Assembly (NCBI RefSeq): GCF_003073045.1
Contig: NC_037597.1
Span: 4,398,717 to 4,462,716, forward strand
From: Pomacea canaliculata
Lineage: Eukaryota; Mollusca; Gastropoda; Architaenioglossa; Ampullariidae
Direction of reading: 5' to 3'
Length of the DNA stretch: 64,000 nucleotides
Each line of letters begins with the position of its first letter. The stretch's first letter is position 1. Below the pieces are notes generated by a model. It was not told where the DNA came from. It saw nothing but the letters and a program-made list of their open reading frames with translations, and ran no database searches. A program made the position numbers and the translations under genes. Below are positions 39,040 to 50,043 of the stretch, one piece after another.

Positions 39040-42000
39040 TTATGCCAGCACGCAACCGTTCTTTTTGTCCATGCCGTCTGGGTAGGCTTTCTTCAGACCC
39101 GCTGCCGCCGCTTCCTCGAAAATTTTCTTTAAGCCGGTGAGGTTGCGGGCCGAGCACTCGCAGTATGTGATGGCCCCCAGCTCCTGCCCCGCCGACCTGG
39201 CCTGAGAAAAGGATACTGTGTCGCGGGACGACCGGCCCTCGATCTGCGCCGCAATGCGCTCGTCACACTTGGTGGCCACCAGCACGAACGGCGCCACGCT
39301 GTTGTACTCGCGGATTTCCGGTATCCAGTGGTGGCGCACGCGCTCCAGCGTTGCCGGCTTGGTGACGTCGAAGCAGACGAGGTAGACATCCGCCGAGGCG
39401 CACACTACAGCACGCAGCTTCTGGTATTCATCCTGCAGTACAGAAAATATGGAAGTAGATGAATGATGAGCAGACAACGAGAATACAAACACGCAATACT
39501 TAGCACGTAGACCTTCAGGCCCACTCAGAAGAGTTGATATAAGAGCTATTGCAGGTAAAGCATATAAGACAGCGTAAGGAACATTTCTTAATAATGCACA
39601 CTACATTCCACTAGGGGATCAATCTATTTTAGTGTAAAACAGTATTTGAGGAATCACTGGGCAAAAATATAAAATTAGCATAAACGATCTCTGCAGTTAT
39701 TATTAATGGATATTATAATTAGAAAGGGAATGATTCATCCCATTTGAAATAAGAGATAAACACCTTGAAATCAAGGGGTAAAAAGTATGGCTATGCTTAA
39801 TCTTTATTGCAATACTCTCTTCGTTGTAAAGGAATAGAGTAGAAAAGTAATAAAAAGTAAATATAATGGTATTCATCCTGTTGCACAAAAAAACGAAAAA
39901 CAAATATATAAATACTCACAAAAGTATTTACTGTACTCTTTGCATTCACTGACTTTAGTACACATGCACAGATGTACACACGCGTGCGAAATTCATTCAT
40001 AAAAATGCAGGTGAGACAAAAAAGAGAAAATACAGCATGAAACATCCTGAAGAAGGAATGACAAACTGAGACACCGGAAACATCCAACTCACCAGGCCTA
40101 CGGTATCGACGAGGGTGATGTTGACCTCCACGTCACCAATTACCACCTGCACTGGGTGTCGTGTCAGGTGATCGAACTCTGCAACAGAATGGTTCTTGAT
40201 CTCATCTGATATAGTGTTACCATCTGTATCACATTTTTGTATTATTATTAAATGTCATATTTACTCCTCCCATGACACACTTACACATCCGCTCGGAAAC
40301 GGTGGACTCTCATTTCTGGGTGAGGTGTTTTGAACTATGACCCCTGAGTGTTCAAGTATAGCGAGGAAACCACTGTATCCCTATATATATATATGTCTCT
40401 CCTTCTCTCATCTCTTTCCAATATATATTTAAAGAAGATTTTCAAGCCATCCCACGTGTAGTCCATACTCTTCATGTTTCTGTTGGGTGGAAGAGATACA
40501 ATCAACAGCTCTCTCACCAGATTCTTTATTTAAGCAACTTGTTAAGCGTTTTTTAAAAGCAACTTCAACTTTGAAAAAAAAAAAAAAAAATAGAGGTCGA
40601 CTGCTATGAGAAGAAACATCTCATCTGCTAACATGGTGTCTCTACCGTGTTTTCCGAGAATGGTGTGATGGACCTGGCTACAACCCTAACCTCACATGCT
40701 GTTAATTATACCCTTTCCTACTCCTCCCACCCCCAGGCTACTACAGTCAAGTGGTTTGCTGGCTGCTCACTCGTCTGATAGTCTCAGGAGGGGCCTTAGC
40801 AAGCATCTCTCATTGTGATCATCAACGCACTCCAAGCAAGCACGACGCGACTACCAGCACCACTTACACATTGTGGTTCATTAAACTATGACACCGGAGA
40901 AATTGCGATTATCATCCAGGGCAATCAAAGGGACCAGGGGCATTAGATTTTGGTTTGCCGATTTACAGTGTGTTGGGGGAAGCGGAGAGGGGTGAGAGAG
41001 AGAGCTTGTTATACATGAGTATGAGACCTCTCAGGGAGATCAAAATGAACTTAAGTTGACCGGTAAGTCAGGATAGTGCTTGAATTGTCAAAATGTGATT
41101 AGTGTACACCAGGCACTTCCTTGCGATGTAATCAGTTCCCCTTTCTACCCCCACGCATCTCTCTCTTACTTTCTCTCTTTCTTCTCTCTCCATCCTTTTT
41201 AAATGAAATATACAAACAATAAAATATCATGATTACTGTGGTAAATTGTATTGCTTCGATTCTGTCAGCTGGAAGCCAGTATGTACTTGAATAGAACAGC
41301 AGCATCTGACCTCACTTAACATTTAACTATAAAGAAATGAACTGTGAAAACGATGTATTGGGTCTATTATTCCGCGCATGCGCAGTACTTACTAGTCGGT
41401 GGTTAAAGTGGAAGCTGTGGTTTAGTCTGTTAGCCACTCAGATGTGGTTTTTTTCCCCACAGCAATAATACTCTTATGACATTTTTACTACCAGCCCCTC
41501 CCATTCCCACAAAGAAAAGGGGAAACAATTTTTGTAGCATTAACAGGAGAATGCATATTATTTAGATACACAAAATATATTTACATTTAAATGAATGGAA
41601 ACAGCTTTATTCTCTCAAACCGCTACACCCCTCCTATCCAGTTTCCTTCATTCGGGAAGAAAGGTGTTGACGATAGCAGCAGCCGACAAGCATTCTCTCC
41701 TCTAGACCACAGTCAAAGGTGGAAAAGCCAGTCCCCGACTCTTTCACGCTTTTGCTTACATCGTTTTTCTGTTTCCGATACCCGCTATTAAAATGATTAC
41801 TTTGGTAAGAGCAGGCAACTGTGAATGCGACTTTGTCAGATTCGAACTGTGCAATTCAAATCGCGATTTATCCATGTCAATAAAGCTGAAATAGTAGAAG
41901 ACGCTCACAGTGAACGAACGCTAGAAGCTAAGCCACGCACGTATGCTTGACCCCCAGTTCCGGTTTGGGCACAGCACTAAGAAAACTAGTAAACACTGAC

Positions 42001-45000
42001 TGGATGTTGCCATAGGCCACCAGTCTAAACGGAAGACCCTCGTATTCCCGCGGACTAGCAGTCAGGACCTCTCCTGACCTTGTGTTTAGTACAAAGACAG
42101 ATTAGGACGGCGACCTTTAGACAGACAAGCACTTCCTCAGCACATGGTCCCCAGAGCAACGTGAGCGGTCCGGTGGCGCAACGTTTGGCGTCTGTCACCA
42201 ATACTGTCAAGATTGGCTGTCCTGGGTTCAACTCTCGTCTTGGGTGCGGTGCTCTTTCTCTGCTTACGACATTTGTTTACAGGCTGACTGCCTTGGCGTG
42301 ATATAGCCTTAATTGCTGATTCAATATCAAACACCAATTCTCCCTCCGAGGATCAACCTAGTATCGCCCACTGCCAGTGCTAAAGATCGCATCACGGACC
42401 AACATGACACAGCACACTAGTTGTGCTAACGAAACTCATCATGGATCAGGATGACTCGTCACACTGTGGTTATGCTAATGATCTCATCGCGGATCTCTAC
42501 ACATCCTCTGCAGCAGGAAGTAAATCGTTCTGTGTGGTGTCATGGCGCAAAGTAGAAGTAATCCGTCTTGACAGACGCAGCGTGCCTTTTCACTGCCCCA
42601 GAACTCTTGACCATGACGACGACTTATTTAATCACACCGGAAACCAACGGATGATGATTAATCTTGAGCAGCCTGATTCCTCATTCTGTGCTGTTGGCAA
42701 ACATGGTGCAAAGCCCGGTCTTCCTTCTCGACGTTTTAACGAGATCGGAATTCCTCGAAAAATAAATCTTATGTCATCCACAACTGTCAATTTTTAAAAC
42801 ATGTTTCGGATGAGTAATATACAATCTATTATATGTCTTTGTTTCTTGTTTTGATAGATTATATCTTTGCTTATGTGGGATAGATAGGACAGTAATGCTG
42901 CTATCGTGCTCTGTAAGTCCGTGTGTGTTCCTCTCAAGATAACTCCAGGATTAACCCCATGGATACTTTCATTTGTTTCTCTTTTTTCTTTCTTTTTTAT
43001 TTAGCTAGCTCACCAACAATACCACCATGTGACTTATCCTTAGGTGCTGTAGCCATTAACTATGAGTTTAAAAAATTATTAATATATTGGATGTAGACAG
43101 AGCCAGACCAAGTGAGGTCAGCACGACTTGTATTTGATCCGAAGCTGCCACTTCCAAGCTAGCTTGTAAAGGTTCTAAAGCAGGGGTGGGCAATTAATTT
43201 TCCCAAGGGGCCGGATGAGAAACTGGAATGGTTCTAGAGGGCCGGACTAATATAGTTAACTCAGTTTTACCCAATACTGTATATATAGTATATTTACTGG
43301 TGGGCGGCCAGCGGGCGGGCCGGTCAGAGACAGGAGGCGGGCCGGATCCGGCCCGCGGGCCGGTGTTTGCCCAGGTCTGTTCTAAAGCCTGGTGTTCGTA
43401 GAAGGTGGTTAATAGTACCTAGGGCATGACAAGCAGGAGCCGAACCCTGTCTTTCCGCTGTCTAATAAATCAAGCATTCGTCGCTGCGGGAGCAGGGAAG
43501 TTCCATCAGTCACAGGCAGGCGTCAACTGACTATCAAGTGCCGCAACTCACGAAGCAGATGTAAGGTTATCTTTGGGTTAGCTATGGACTGAAAGTCCTA
43601 CAGAGTCTAATACACCTACAGCTGATGTTCTAGAAGCCCCCATCTATAGCTTTGCCACAAAGGGTTTGCTAGGACTGCAGGTACGGAAGTTAAGCAAACC
43701 AGGGGTACGGATGTTATCTGTAGGGCAGTGTTCATGACTCCAGTGTAAATCGTCGTCCCGAGTAAATCAAGGCCAAGCGTCTTCATAGTTGTCGACCGAT
43801 GTCCAGACTCCACGGAAGTTGCTTTACCCTTGTGACTGTATTTTTAAAGAAGAGGTTAAGATTCCCTGGGGTAACGACCTTACCTTTGCTTCATGAATAC
43901 GGTTTACAAACTACGGCCCCAGTTGTGGTAAATCATCCCTGGTGCAAGGGGGCAGTTAGATACCTCTGGTCCATAGTTACGTCCTCAGGATCCAAACAAG
44001 ACGCTGCTAGCAGATGGTTATACATCCTTCCTTAGAATGTCCTTCTAAGGTTAACTTGGCCTCTGATGGCAGGTGAAGCACTCGAACATACAAACTATTT
44101 ATATCTGACCTACTTCCGGGTTCGATCCTGTAGGCAGATGGAAGAGATGAGGCTTCACCTCAAGAGGACAATACTCAACACGTACACTCCTGCCTCAGCG
44201 GCTCAACGATGAGCGCAGTGTGTCCGTTATTTCTATAAATAAAGTTGTGCGCTGTTTAGAAGCAGTGAACACTGTATTTCAGTTACGTTCACACACCTAC
44301 ATGGTTACAACTAAAGGACGGTTTTGTGCATCAATTACACATGGATGTTACACGACATTACACACAGGGCCGCCGAGAGCCTTCATGGGTAGGGACCCTT
44401 GTAACTTGTAATCATGAATTATTTTCCCAGTATATAATAATATGCCTGCAATTCGATTGTCAGTATCTACATTTCATTCAGTAAGGTAATATAGACTACA
44501 ACCAGTATGACAAGTACACCAGGATCTACATCACTACCCAAACATAGAGCTGTTTACATGTGAGTGGTTGGTAAATGTGGGAAAATGACATTCAAACTTG
44601 TAGTACCAGGCCCCATGGTGAGGAATGACACATCAACTTCTCTTAAAAGAAAAGGAAAACATTTTACTGACCAAGGCCAGGCCCCCTTCACAGCCGCAGG
44701 CCGGGTACACCAGATCCCCTGCCCCTCACTTCGTTACACACAATGATTTTTAGGTGTTTATCTGTTCTTACCCTCCACACACACACACAGACTTTTTTTA
44801 AGCTAGCTGAGCCAATAAAACCAGAGTGTGTTGATATATTCTGCGCTTTAACTTCAAGAGAGTAAGCAAGGATACAAAATTCTTGATATGTTTTATGGCA
44901 CTTAATAATAACAACATCAATAAAATCAGCTGGTACAAATAAGTTTCATGAGTATGTGTTTGAAAGACTGTACAAAGCGTCAACAACGGAATTACCTACC

Positions 45001-45174
45001 TGAATGCCAGTCAACGGATCCCTCTGGACAATTGGACGGAAATCTACCTGTAAGGTAGGCCAGCAGCATGCAGGTTTTACCTACACCAGTATCGCCGACC
45101 ACAGCTACAGCCACTTTCACACTCGCCCGCACAACCGTGCCGTCACTCTTGCTGTGACGTTTTGTGGCTGCCAT
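39040..45174 (-). CDS. Atypical Rho-family GTPase with degenerate GTP-hydrolysis motifs
   Basis: Three exons, 45000-45174, 40093-40178 and 39040-39432 (GT-AG; phases 1 and 0), encode 217 residues. Nucleotide-binding elements persist: P-loop GDTGVGKT (residues 27-34), TKCD (141-144, N/TKxD) and ECSA (179-182). Several switch residues differ. In Ras numbering, residue 12 is Thr29, residue 35 is Gly52, residue 59 is Val85 and residue 61 is Leu87 (DTVGL instead of DTAGQ). Exon 2 carries nine extra residues (EFDHLTRHP) after switch I. The Rho helix HHWIPEIREY and a basic tail DKKNGCVLA are present; terminal Ala predicts farnesylation. Residue-61 and residue-12 changes abolish hydrolysis in other Ras/Rho proteins, and Rnd and RhoH are natural precedents. 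A stable GTP-bound or switch-defective protein is therefore inferred. The intact frame and splice sites argue against a pseudogene. Confidence 0.88.
42165..42346 (+). mobile_element. tRNA-derived SINE, copy 2
   Basis: The head GGTCCGGTGGCGCAACG serves as A box and GGGTTCAACTC as B box, with CTGTCACCAATACTGTCA between. The body has TTGTTTACAGGCTGACTGCC, then ATATAGCCTTAATTGCTGA and AACACCAATTC. Order and spacing match the copy at 15265-15512. This is the best-preserved head in the window. Confidence 0.8.
43181..43379. mobile_element. hAT MITE, copy 2, with perfect 8-bp target duplication
   Basis: The 199-bp element has termini CAGGGGTGGGCAA and, inverted, CAGACCTGGGCAAAC. It is flanked on both sides by a perfect TTCTAAAG (43173-43180 and 43380-43387). 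The interior has GGGGCCGGATGAGAAACTGG at the left and a GC-rich GGCCGGATCCGGCCCGCGGG palindrome at the right. Eight-base duplications and CAG termini identify it as hAT-type and non-autonomous. Confidence 0.92.
44365..44732 (-). mobile_element. Non-autonomous hAT-related repeat homologous to part of the 3902-6430 element
   Basis: The reverse complement of about 44395-44715 matches 4190-4500 closely. Shared segments include TGTGAAGGGGGCCTGGCCTT, TGAATGAAATGTAGATACTG and TATATACTGGGAAAATAATT. The left edge reads CAGGGCCGCCGAGAGCC, a typical hAT terminus. ATTACACA precedes it and GTTACACA follows at 44733-44740, a possible 8-bp target duplication with one mismatch. The right terminus is not clearly inverted relative to the left, so the exact end is uncertain. 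Confidence 0.65.
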
Positions 45175-48060
45175 GACAACAGCGTTGAAAAAGAAAGACG
45201 ATTAAAATGAAGGTACTTCCAGTCAGTCCTCTTGAGCCGATCTTTTACGATTAACTTTGAGGTGACACGCACATTTTCGGTCACTCTTTACTGCTGGGGA
45301 GTATTCGAGGGCAGGATAGATATACTCTTCCGCGATGTGGTCGTTGGTCAGTCACAGCCTGTGGTCGACGAATGCTTCCTGGGCTAGAGATGATGGAGGC
45401 AGTGGTCCAGACACTCTCCTTGCTTCTATCAGCGTTTGAACTGCGCGGTTGCACGCGCTGTGTGCACATGCAGGAGACGTTATATGCTCAACAAAAGCCA
45501 CTTAACAGCGATAGGCGTCTCATCCGCATCTTCCTGTTTGGTGATGATGTCACAGCTGTAGGCAGTGGTGCCAAGCTTGCTAAGTCCCAGGAAAATGTAC
45601 TTTATTCTCTGTCTTTGGACGTCTTTAAATCGCCGACATTTTCAATGAAATCCGCCTTTGTCAGTGAATGGTTTGAAGTCTTGACAATTATTCTCGATGT
45701 AAGTTATTCGGGTGAGCGTGCGTGCTCGCGCTGATGGTCAACAGGATGAGTGAAGGTAGGGGCCAGGAACTACACGCGGGCGTCGAATTAATTCATCGAC
45801 ACCTCGGATTTAATCGCTGGTAATCATCTGTATCTCTCTGCCTTGCTTGTGTGATTCATTTCCCGTCGTGCCGCTCTGCGAAATGTCATAAGCAATGCTT
45901 ATGGGGTTGTTTTTTTTTCACACGAAAGCCAGAGGCAAGGGGGCGTGACTTGCTGGTGCGTACACATGCAGCCAGGGTCACACGCTGTGTACAGGTCACG
46001 GCCAGTAAATTCTTTGCACGCCATCTCCCGTTGGCAAGTGAAATTCCCACGGATGTTAGACGTATTTCTGTTTATCTCTCCGATTTTCCATAATTTGATC
46101 ATTCGCTCCAGACATGTTGTTGGCAAAGTGCAAGAAGCATTCTCTGCTGGAACCTAAACCCTGATTTGTGTTTTATTTTATTTTATTTTATTCTATTGTG
46201 GACGTCAAAATGTCTTCTCACAGGCAGATAAATGTGACTGGGCGGGGCCTTATAATGTGGCCTTCACACATGACAGTACTTTAAACTGTACTTTAGTCGC
46301 AAAGTCCCTCATGCAAACATACGACAAACTTACTACAACGAAGGTTCAGATCGACACAAGTCTGCATTCAAAGGGCAAAGGCCGTGACCATGACAGGATA
46401 ATAATAATAACAATAATAGTATGATTTATACAGCTCATAATTACGTTCACGAAGGAGCATGGTCTCAGCGGACAAGTCGGAGGCATGGAGAGAAGGTGGA
46501 ACATGCTAACAAGCAATAAAAGACAAGCATAGACGATACAGAGAGGAATCAGGGAACAAACAGTATGACAATTTCCTTTATTCGATAGGCTCGTGCCCAT
46601 AACCGATATTAGGAGCCTACAAAGTAATTAAAACACAGCACGGAAAGTTTGTACTGGGTGCGAGAACGGATGGGAAGCCAGTGTAGAAAACGAAGAAGAG
46701 GGATGGCATGGTCCCGTCTCCGAGCTCTAAGCACAAACGTGCAGCGGAATTCTGTACTTTCTAGAGTTTGTGAAGAGGGTATACCTCAACCTGCTAGGAG
46801 TTTCAATAATCAATCCCAGAGAGAACAAACGCACGGACAAGAGTGGAGGCAGCGCGTGTGGAGAGAATTTGGTGGATGACTGATCTTACGGAGCTCATAA
46901 TAAGCAGGTCTGCAACGTGTCGCTCTTGCCTGTAATTATGTTATAGTGGCAGTCAAGCGAGAGTAGCACCCAGCATCAATGTCAATTAGCTTTGAAGACC
47001 TAAATAAATGAGGCTCTCATGTTACTGTTGCCGTGTAAAACGAGGGATTGCAGATACTCAGCTCCCAGCGATGTATAAAAACTCACAGGCTGGCGTCCCA
47101 GAGTGACTGACTTTGCACGAGGAGAAAAATAAAAGTTACTGGAGGGTGTGTGGACCACCAGCTGTAACACTTCATTAAAATACTGAACCCAAAACATTTG
47201 TATAGATTATTTACCTTCTCTCCTTCATCTCTCTCCATTATCTGTGTGTGTGAGTGTGTGTGTGTTCAGGAAAATATAATGTATGCTACTGTAAATTTTA
47301 GTCTTGAACAAACCATTTCCCTGTAATGGCATATATTGATGTCCCCAATGCCCCATGAAAGGGTTAAAAATATCTCGTGAAATAAGAACAAGCTAGATGA
47401 CAGAATAAAACATTTTAAGTCATGTTATCTTCCCTTTGCTGTGTAGTTGCGGTGTGTAGCCACTGTGACACATTAAAACGAAAAACAACAAACACGGCAA
47501 TCGAATACTTGTGTGTTTGTTGTCAGGTGAGACCAAAAAATCCCTTAATTCCTTCCGCATTACCCCCTCCCTACCCAGACTCCTCTCCCTCAGGCAAGGT
47601 CGACAGCCTGCCAAGCTTGTTTTGCAGACACTGTTGACTGACCTCAGATGATCCGGTGCGGCCAGTAAAATGTGTGCATAAGTAACACGTGTGGTGTAAT
47701 AATAAAAACCATTTTATGCAGCAAAAAATTAGAAAGAAAAGAAGCCTTTTACACTGACGCCATTATACAGCAAGAAGCTCGATTATGCTACAGCTATTTA
47801 TCTTTCCTCCTCCCTCCTTCTCTCTCCCTCTAGCATGAGGGCACATTAAAAAAGAACAAAAGCCACTGCCATTTTAACTACCTCATAATTCCATATCTGT
47901 TCTTTCTTTATGCCTTTTGTTATTGTTGTATTCTATAGTATTATTATTCAAGTCGTGGGCTAGATGTTTTGTTTATCCTGTCATCCTCGACAAATAAATG
48001 TACGTGTATTTCCATCTCTCTCTCACACACACAGACACGCATTCACGTTGTAGGAAGTAA
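45175..48060. other. Intergenic DNA upstream of the atypical Rho gene
   Basis: It holds the presumed promoter of the Rho gene at its left end, though no TATA or CAAT box was identified with confidence. It also has a TTTTA pentanucleotide run at 46171-46192, an AAT-type run near 46400-46415 and TG and TC tracts near 47244-47263. The segment 46640-46900 has the look of an interspersed repeat (GGAAGCCAGTGTAGAAAACG, then GCAGCGGAATTCTGTACTTT), but I cannot name it. No gene is supported. Confidence 0.4.
46171..46192 (+). repeat. TTTTA pentanucleotide microsatellite
   Basis: About four uninterrupted TTTTA units in intergenic DNA. Confidence 0.85.
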
Positions 48061-48069
48061 ATCTTTGTT

Positions 48070-48240
48070 TTCGCACATACAGAAAAGTTGGGCGAGAGAC
48101 GTATGCGCACCCACGCACTGACACACCCACACGATGGAAGGGGGAAGGGGATCGGTGGAGATCTGAACAGAAGACAGCTTATCCTCACTGTATTGATGAA
48201 AGTCGCTAAACGCGGACCGTCCTGCATCACAACACCTATT
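48070..48240 (-). mobile_element. tRNA-derived SINE, copy 3 (diverged)
   Basis: On the minus strand ACGGTCCGCGTTTAGCGACT is followed by TTCATCAATACAGTGAGG and a B-box-like GTTCAGATCTCC. CATCAATACAGTGAGG is identical to the same part of copy 1. The body is mostly replaced by CA-rich sequence. Confidence 0.6.
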
Positions 48241-48459
48241 GCTTTCAGTGATAAAAGACAACTCAATGTAAAAAAGAATCAAAACTCATCGAAAATTTGC
48301 TCACCCATCTAATGCAAGCACGCGAAATTAGATAAATGAACAATCACATTTTAATCACACGAGGATTGACAGTGAATGTACCCCAAAATGGATCTTTTAT
48401 ATCTGTTTAATGAAGTCCATTGTAGTATTATCCAGATTTAGATTAACCCTTTCTGCAAA

Positions 48460-49420
48460 AACGTGCAGTGTTTCTTATTACTCCTTGAGGAACAACACAT
48501 CGCCAGCGGACCTGGTTTTGGGCGGCCCCCTCAGTTGGGTCCATGTGGTTCCGTCCTTTGCCTCACTTTCTACTGTTCTTTTCCGAGTCTGCTTTGGTCT
48601 TCCAGCTCTCCTCTTCCCCTGAGAGTTCCAGTCAAGTGCCTGCCTGGCAATGGTGTCAGCTGGTTTGCGTAGGGTGTGTCCTATCCAGCCCTTTGCGCTT
48701 TTTAGGTGTCTTGGCTAGTGGCATTCTGGCTGGTTCTTTTCTACAGACTGCTGTTGGAGATCTTTTCAGTCCATCTTATTCCCAGGATATGGCGTAAGAT
48801 CTGGGGCTTGTTTTTGATGGTGTTTGTCAATCTCCAAGTTTAAGAACACAGTAGGACTGCCTTCACAATGGTGTTGAAGATGCGGATTTTATTGCGTAAG
48901 GGTAATGCTCGGGAGTTCCAGATGGGGCGTAGGCTGTTGAAAGCATTCCTGGCCTTGTTGATGCGGCTTTTGGTATCACATCCGCTTCACCGTCCTTCTT
49001 GACAATGCTCCCCAGATAGGTGAAGCAGGATGTTCTATCCTTGAAGATGGATTGGGAGTTCCTGCTTATTGTTGATTTTCATCAGTTTGGTCTCCTTTGT
49101 GTTGACCTTTAAGCAAGTCTTCTCCGCTTCGTTTGTTCGCTTGCTCAGATTGGATTGTGCACGCTGCTGCCGATGAGAAGAGGAGACTAATATCCTCTGC
49201 AAAGTCCAGGTCCTCTAGCTGTTTGTGAAGGTCCACTAGATACCGGTGTTGTTTTCTTGGGTCGTCTATCGCACAATCCATTATATGACCATCAAGAATA
49301 TTTCGGTAATAATATGCAACCCTGTCTTACACCAGTCTTCAGTACGAAAAGTTTAGTGAGTTTGCCGTTGTGGGTAACTTGGAAGTAACTGCAATATCTG
49401 TACCAGTGTCCAAGTCATCG
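48460..49420 (-). mobile_element. Non-LTR retrotransposon (LINE) reverse transcriptase remnant
   Basis: Minus-strand reading gives, in broken frames, the RT block TGVRQGCIL (near 49330-49360) and LEDLDFAEDISLLFSS (near 49185-49230). Further downstream come a NIWKS/ARAFNSL-like thumb segment and a terminal tail DRTTWTQLRGPP (near 48530-48560). The catalytic Y/F-A-D-D box is changed to FAED. Stops and frameshifts are numerous, so the element is dead. The layout resembles the RTE/CR1-type reverse transcriptases common in invertebrates. Confidence 0.7.
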
Positions 49421-50043
49421 TCAATCCGTTGTGAAACTAATTGTTTCTGCCTGGGGAGGCACTTAAGATCCAGTCTCTTAAAGCAAACGAGCCGGTGGCG
49501 GGGAAATAGCTGGGATGGAGCAGAGAAACTAAAGTTCTTTATTGTCTCTGGATGGAGCATGCAGGAGAAGAGACAGCACTCAAGGGTGACACCACTTCTC
49601 TACCTTTAGACACTCTACAAAAAAAATCACATTTCAAACAATGCGGGGCAAAAGGGTATAGTCTTGATTTTCTTAGGTGGATGGCGGTATGCGGCTGTTA
49701 TTAAATCAGAATAAAGTATTGAGTAAAAAGAATTTTACCATTTTTGTTTGATTTTGCAATACATATTACTCATAGTATATTAGGCAGAAAAAAATCCACG
49801 TTTTATCCTGTCGTTGTCTTGTGAATGAAAGGAAGGGAGGATGGAGGCACAAAGAATTAGTCCACAAGTTGCTGCTGCGGGCAGACCACTCTTAAACTCC
49901 AAACTCGCTCTTCAATCGCCAAGTCACGTTCCGTCTTCTGTCATGGTGCCGCGGAAAACAGCTTGTGGTCTTCGAAATATTTGTCGTCAAGACTACGGGA
50001 AATATTGATAATTAAAAGCAATCTTGTTATTAGCTCATTTAGT
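49421..50043. other. Upstream region of MBIP
   Basis: This is AT-rich DNA with no recognisable gene. The last 150 bp, which should contain the MBIP promoter and 5'UTR, are richer in CpG near 49920-49960 and lack a clear TATA box. Confidence 0.35.

Larger units (their letters stand above)
40179..44999. other. Content of intron 1 of the atypical Rho gene
   Basis: This 4.8 kb intron holds a SINE (42165-42346), a hAT MITE (43181-43379), and a hAT-related repeat (44365-44732). It also has a poly-A run near 40575-40592 and a TA run near 40383-40392. No exons of other genes were found. Confidence 0.5.

Noticed and set aside
42165..42240. Functional tRNA gene
   Set aside because: A- and B-box-like segments exist, but acceptor and anticodon arms do not pair and the same head is attached to a conserved SINE body in other copies.
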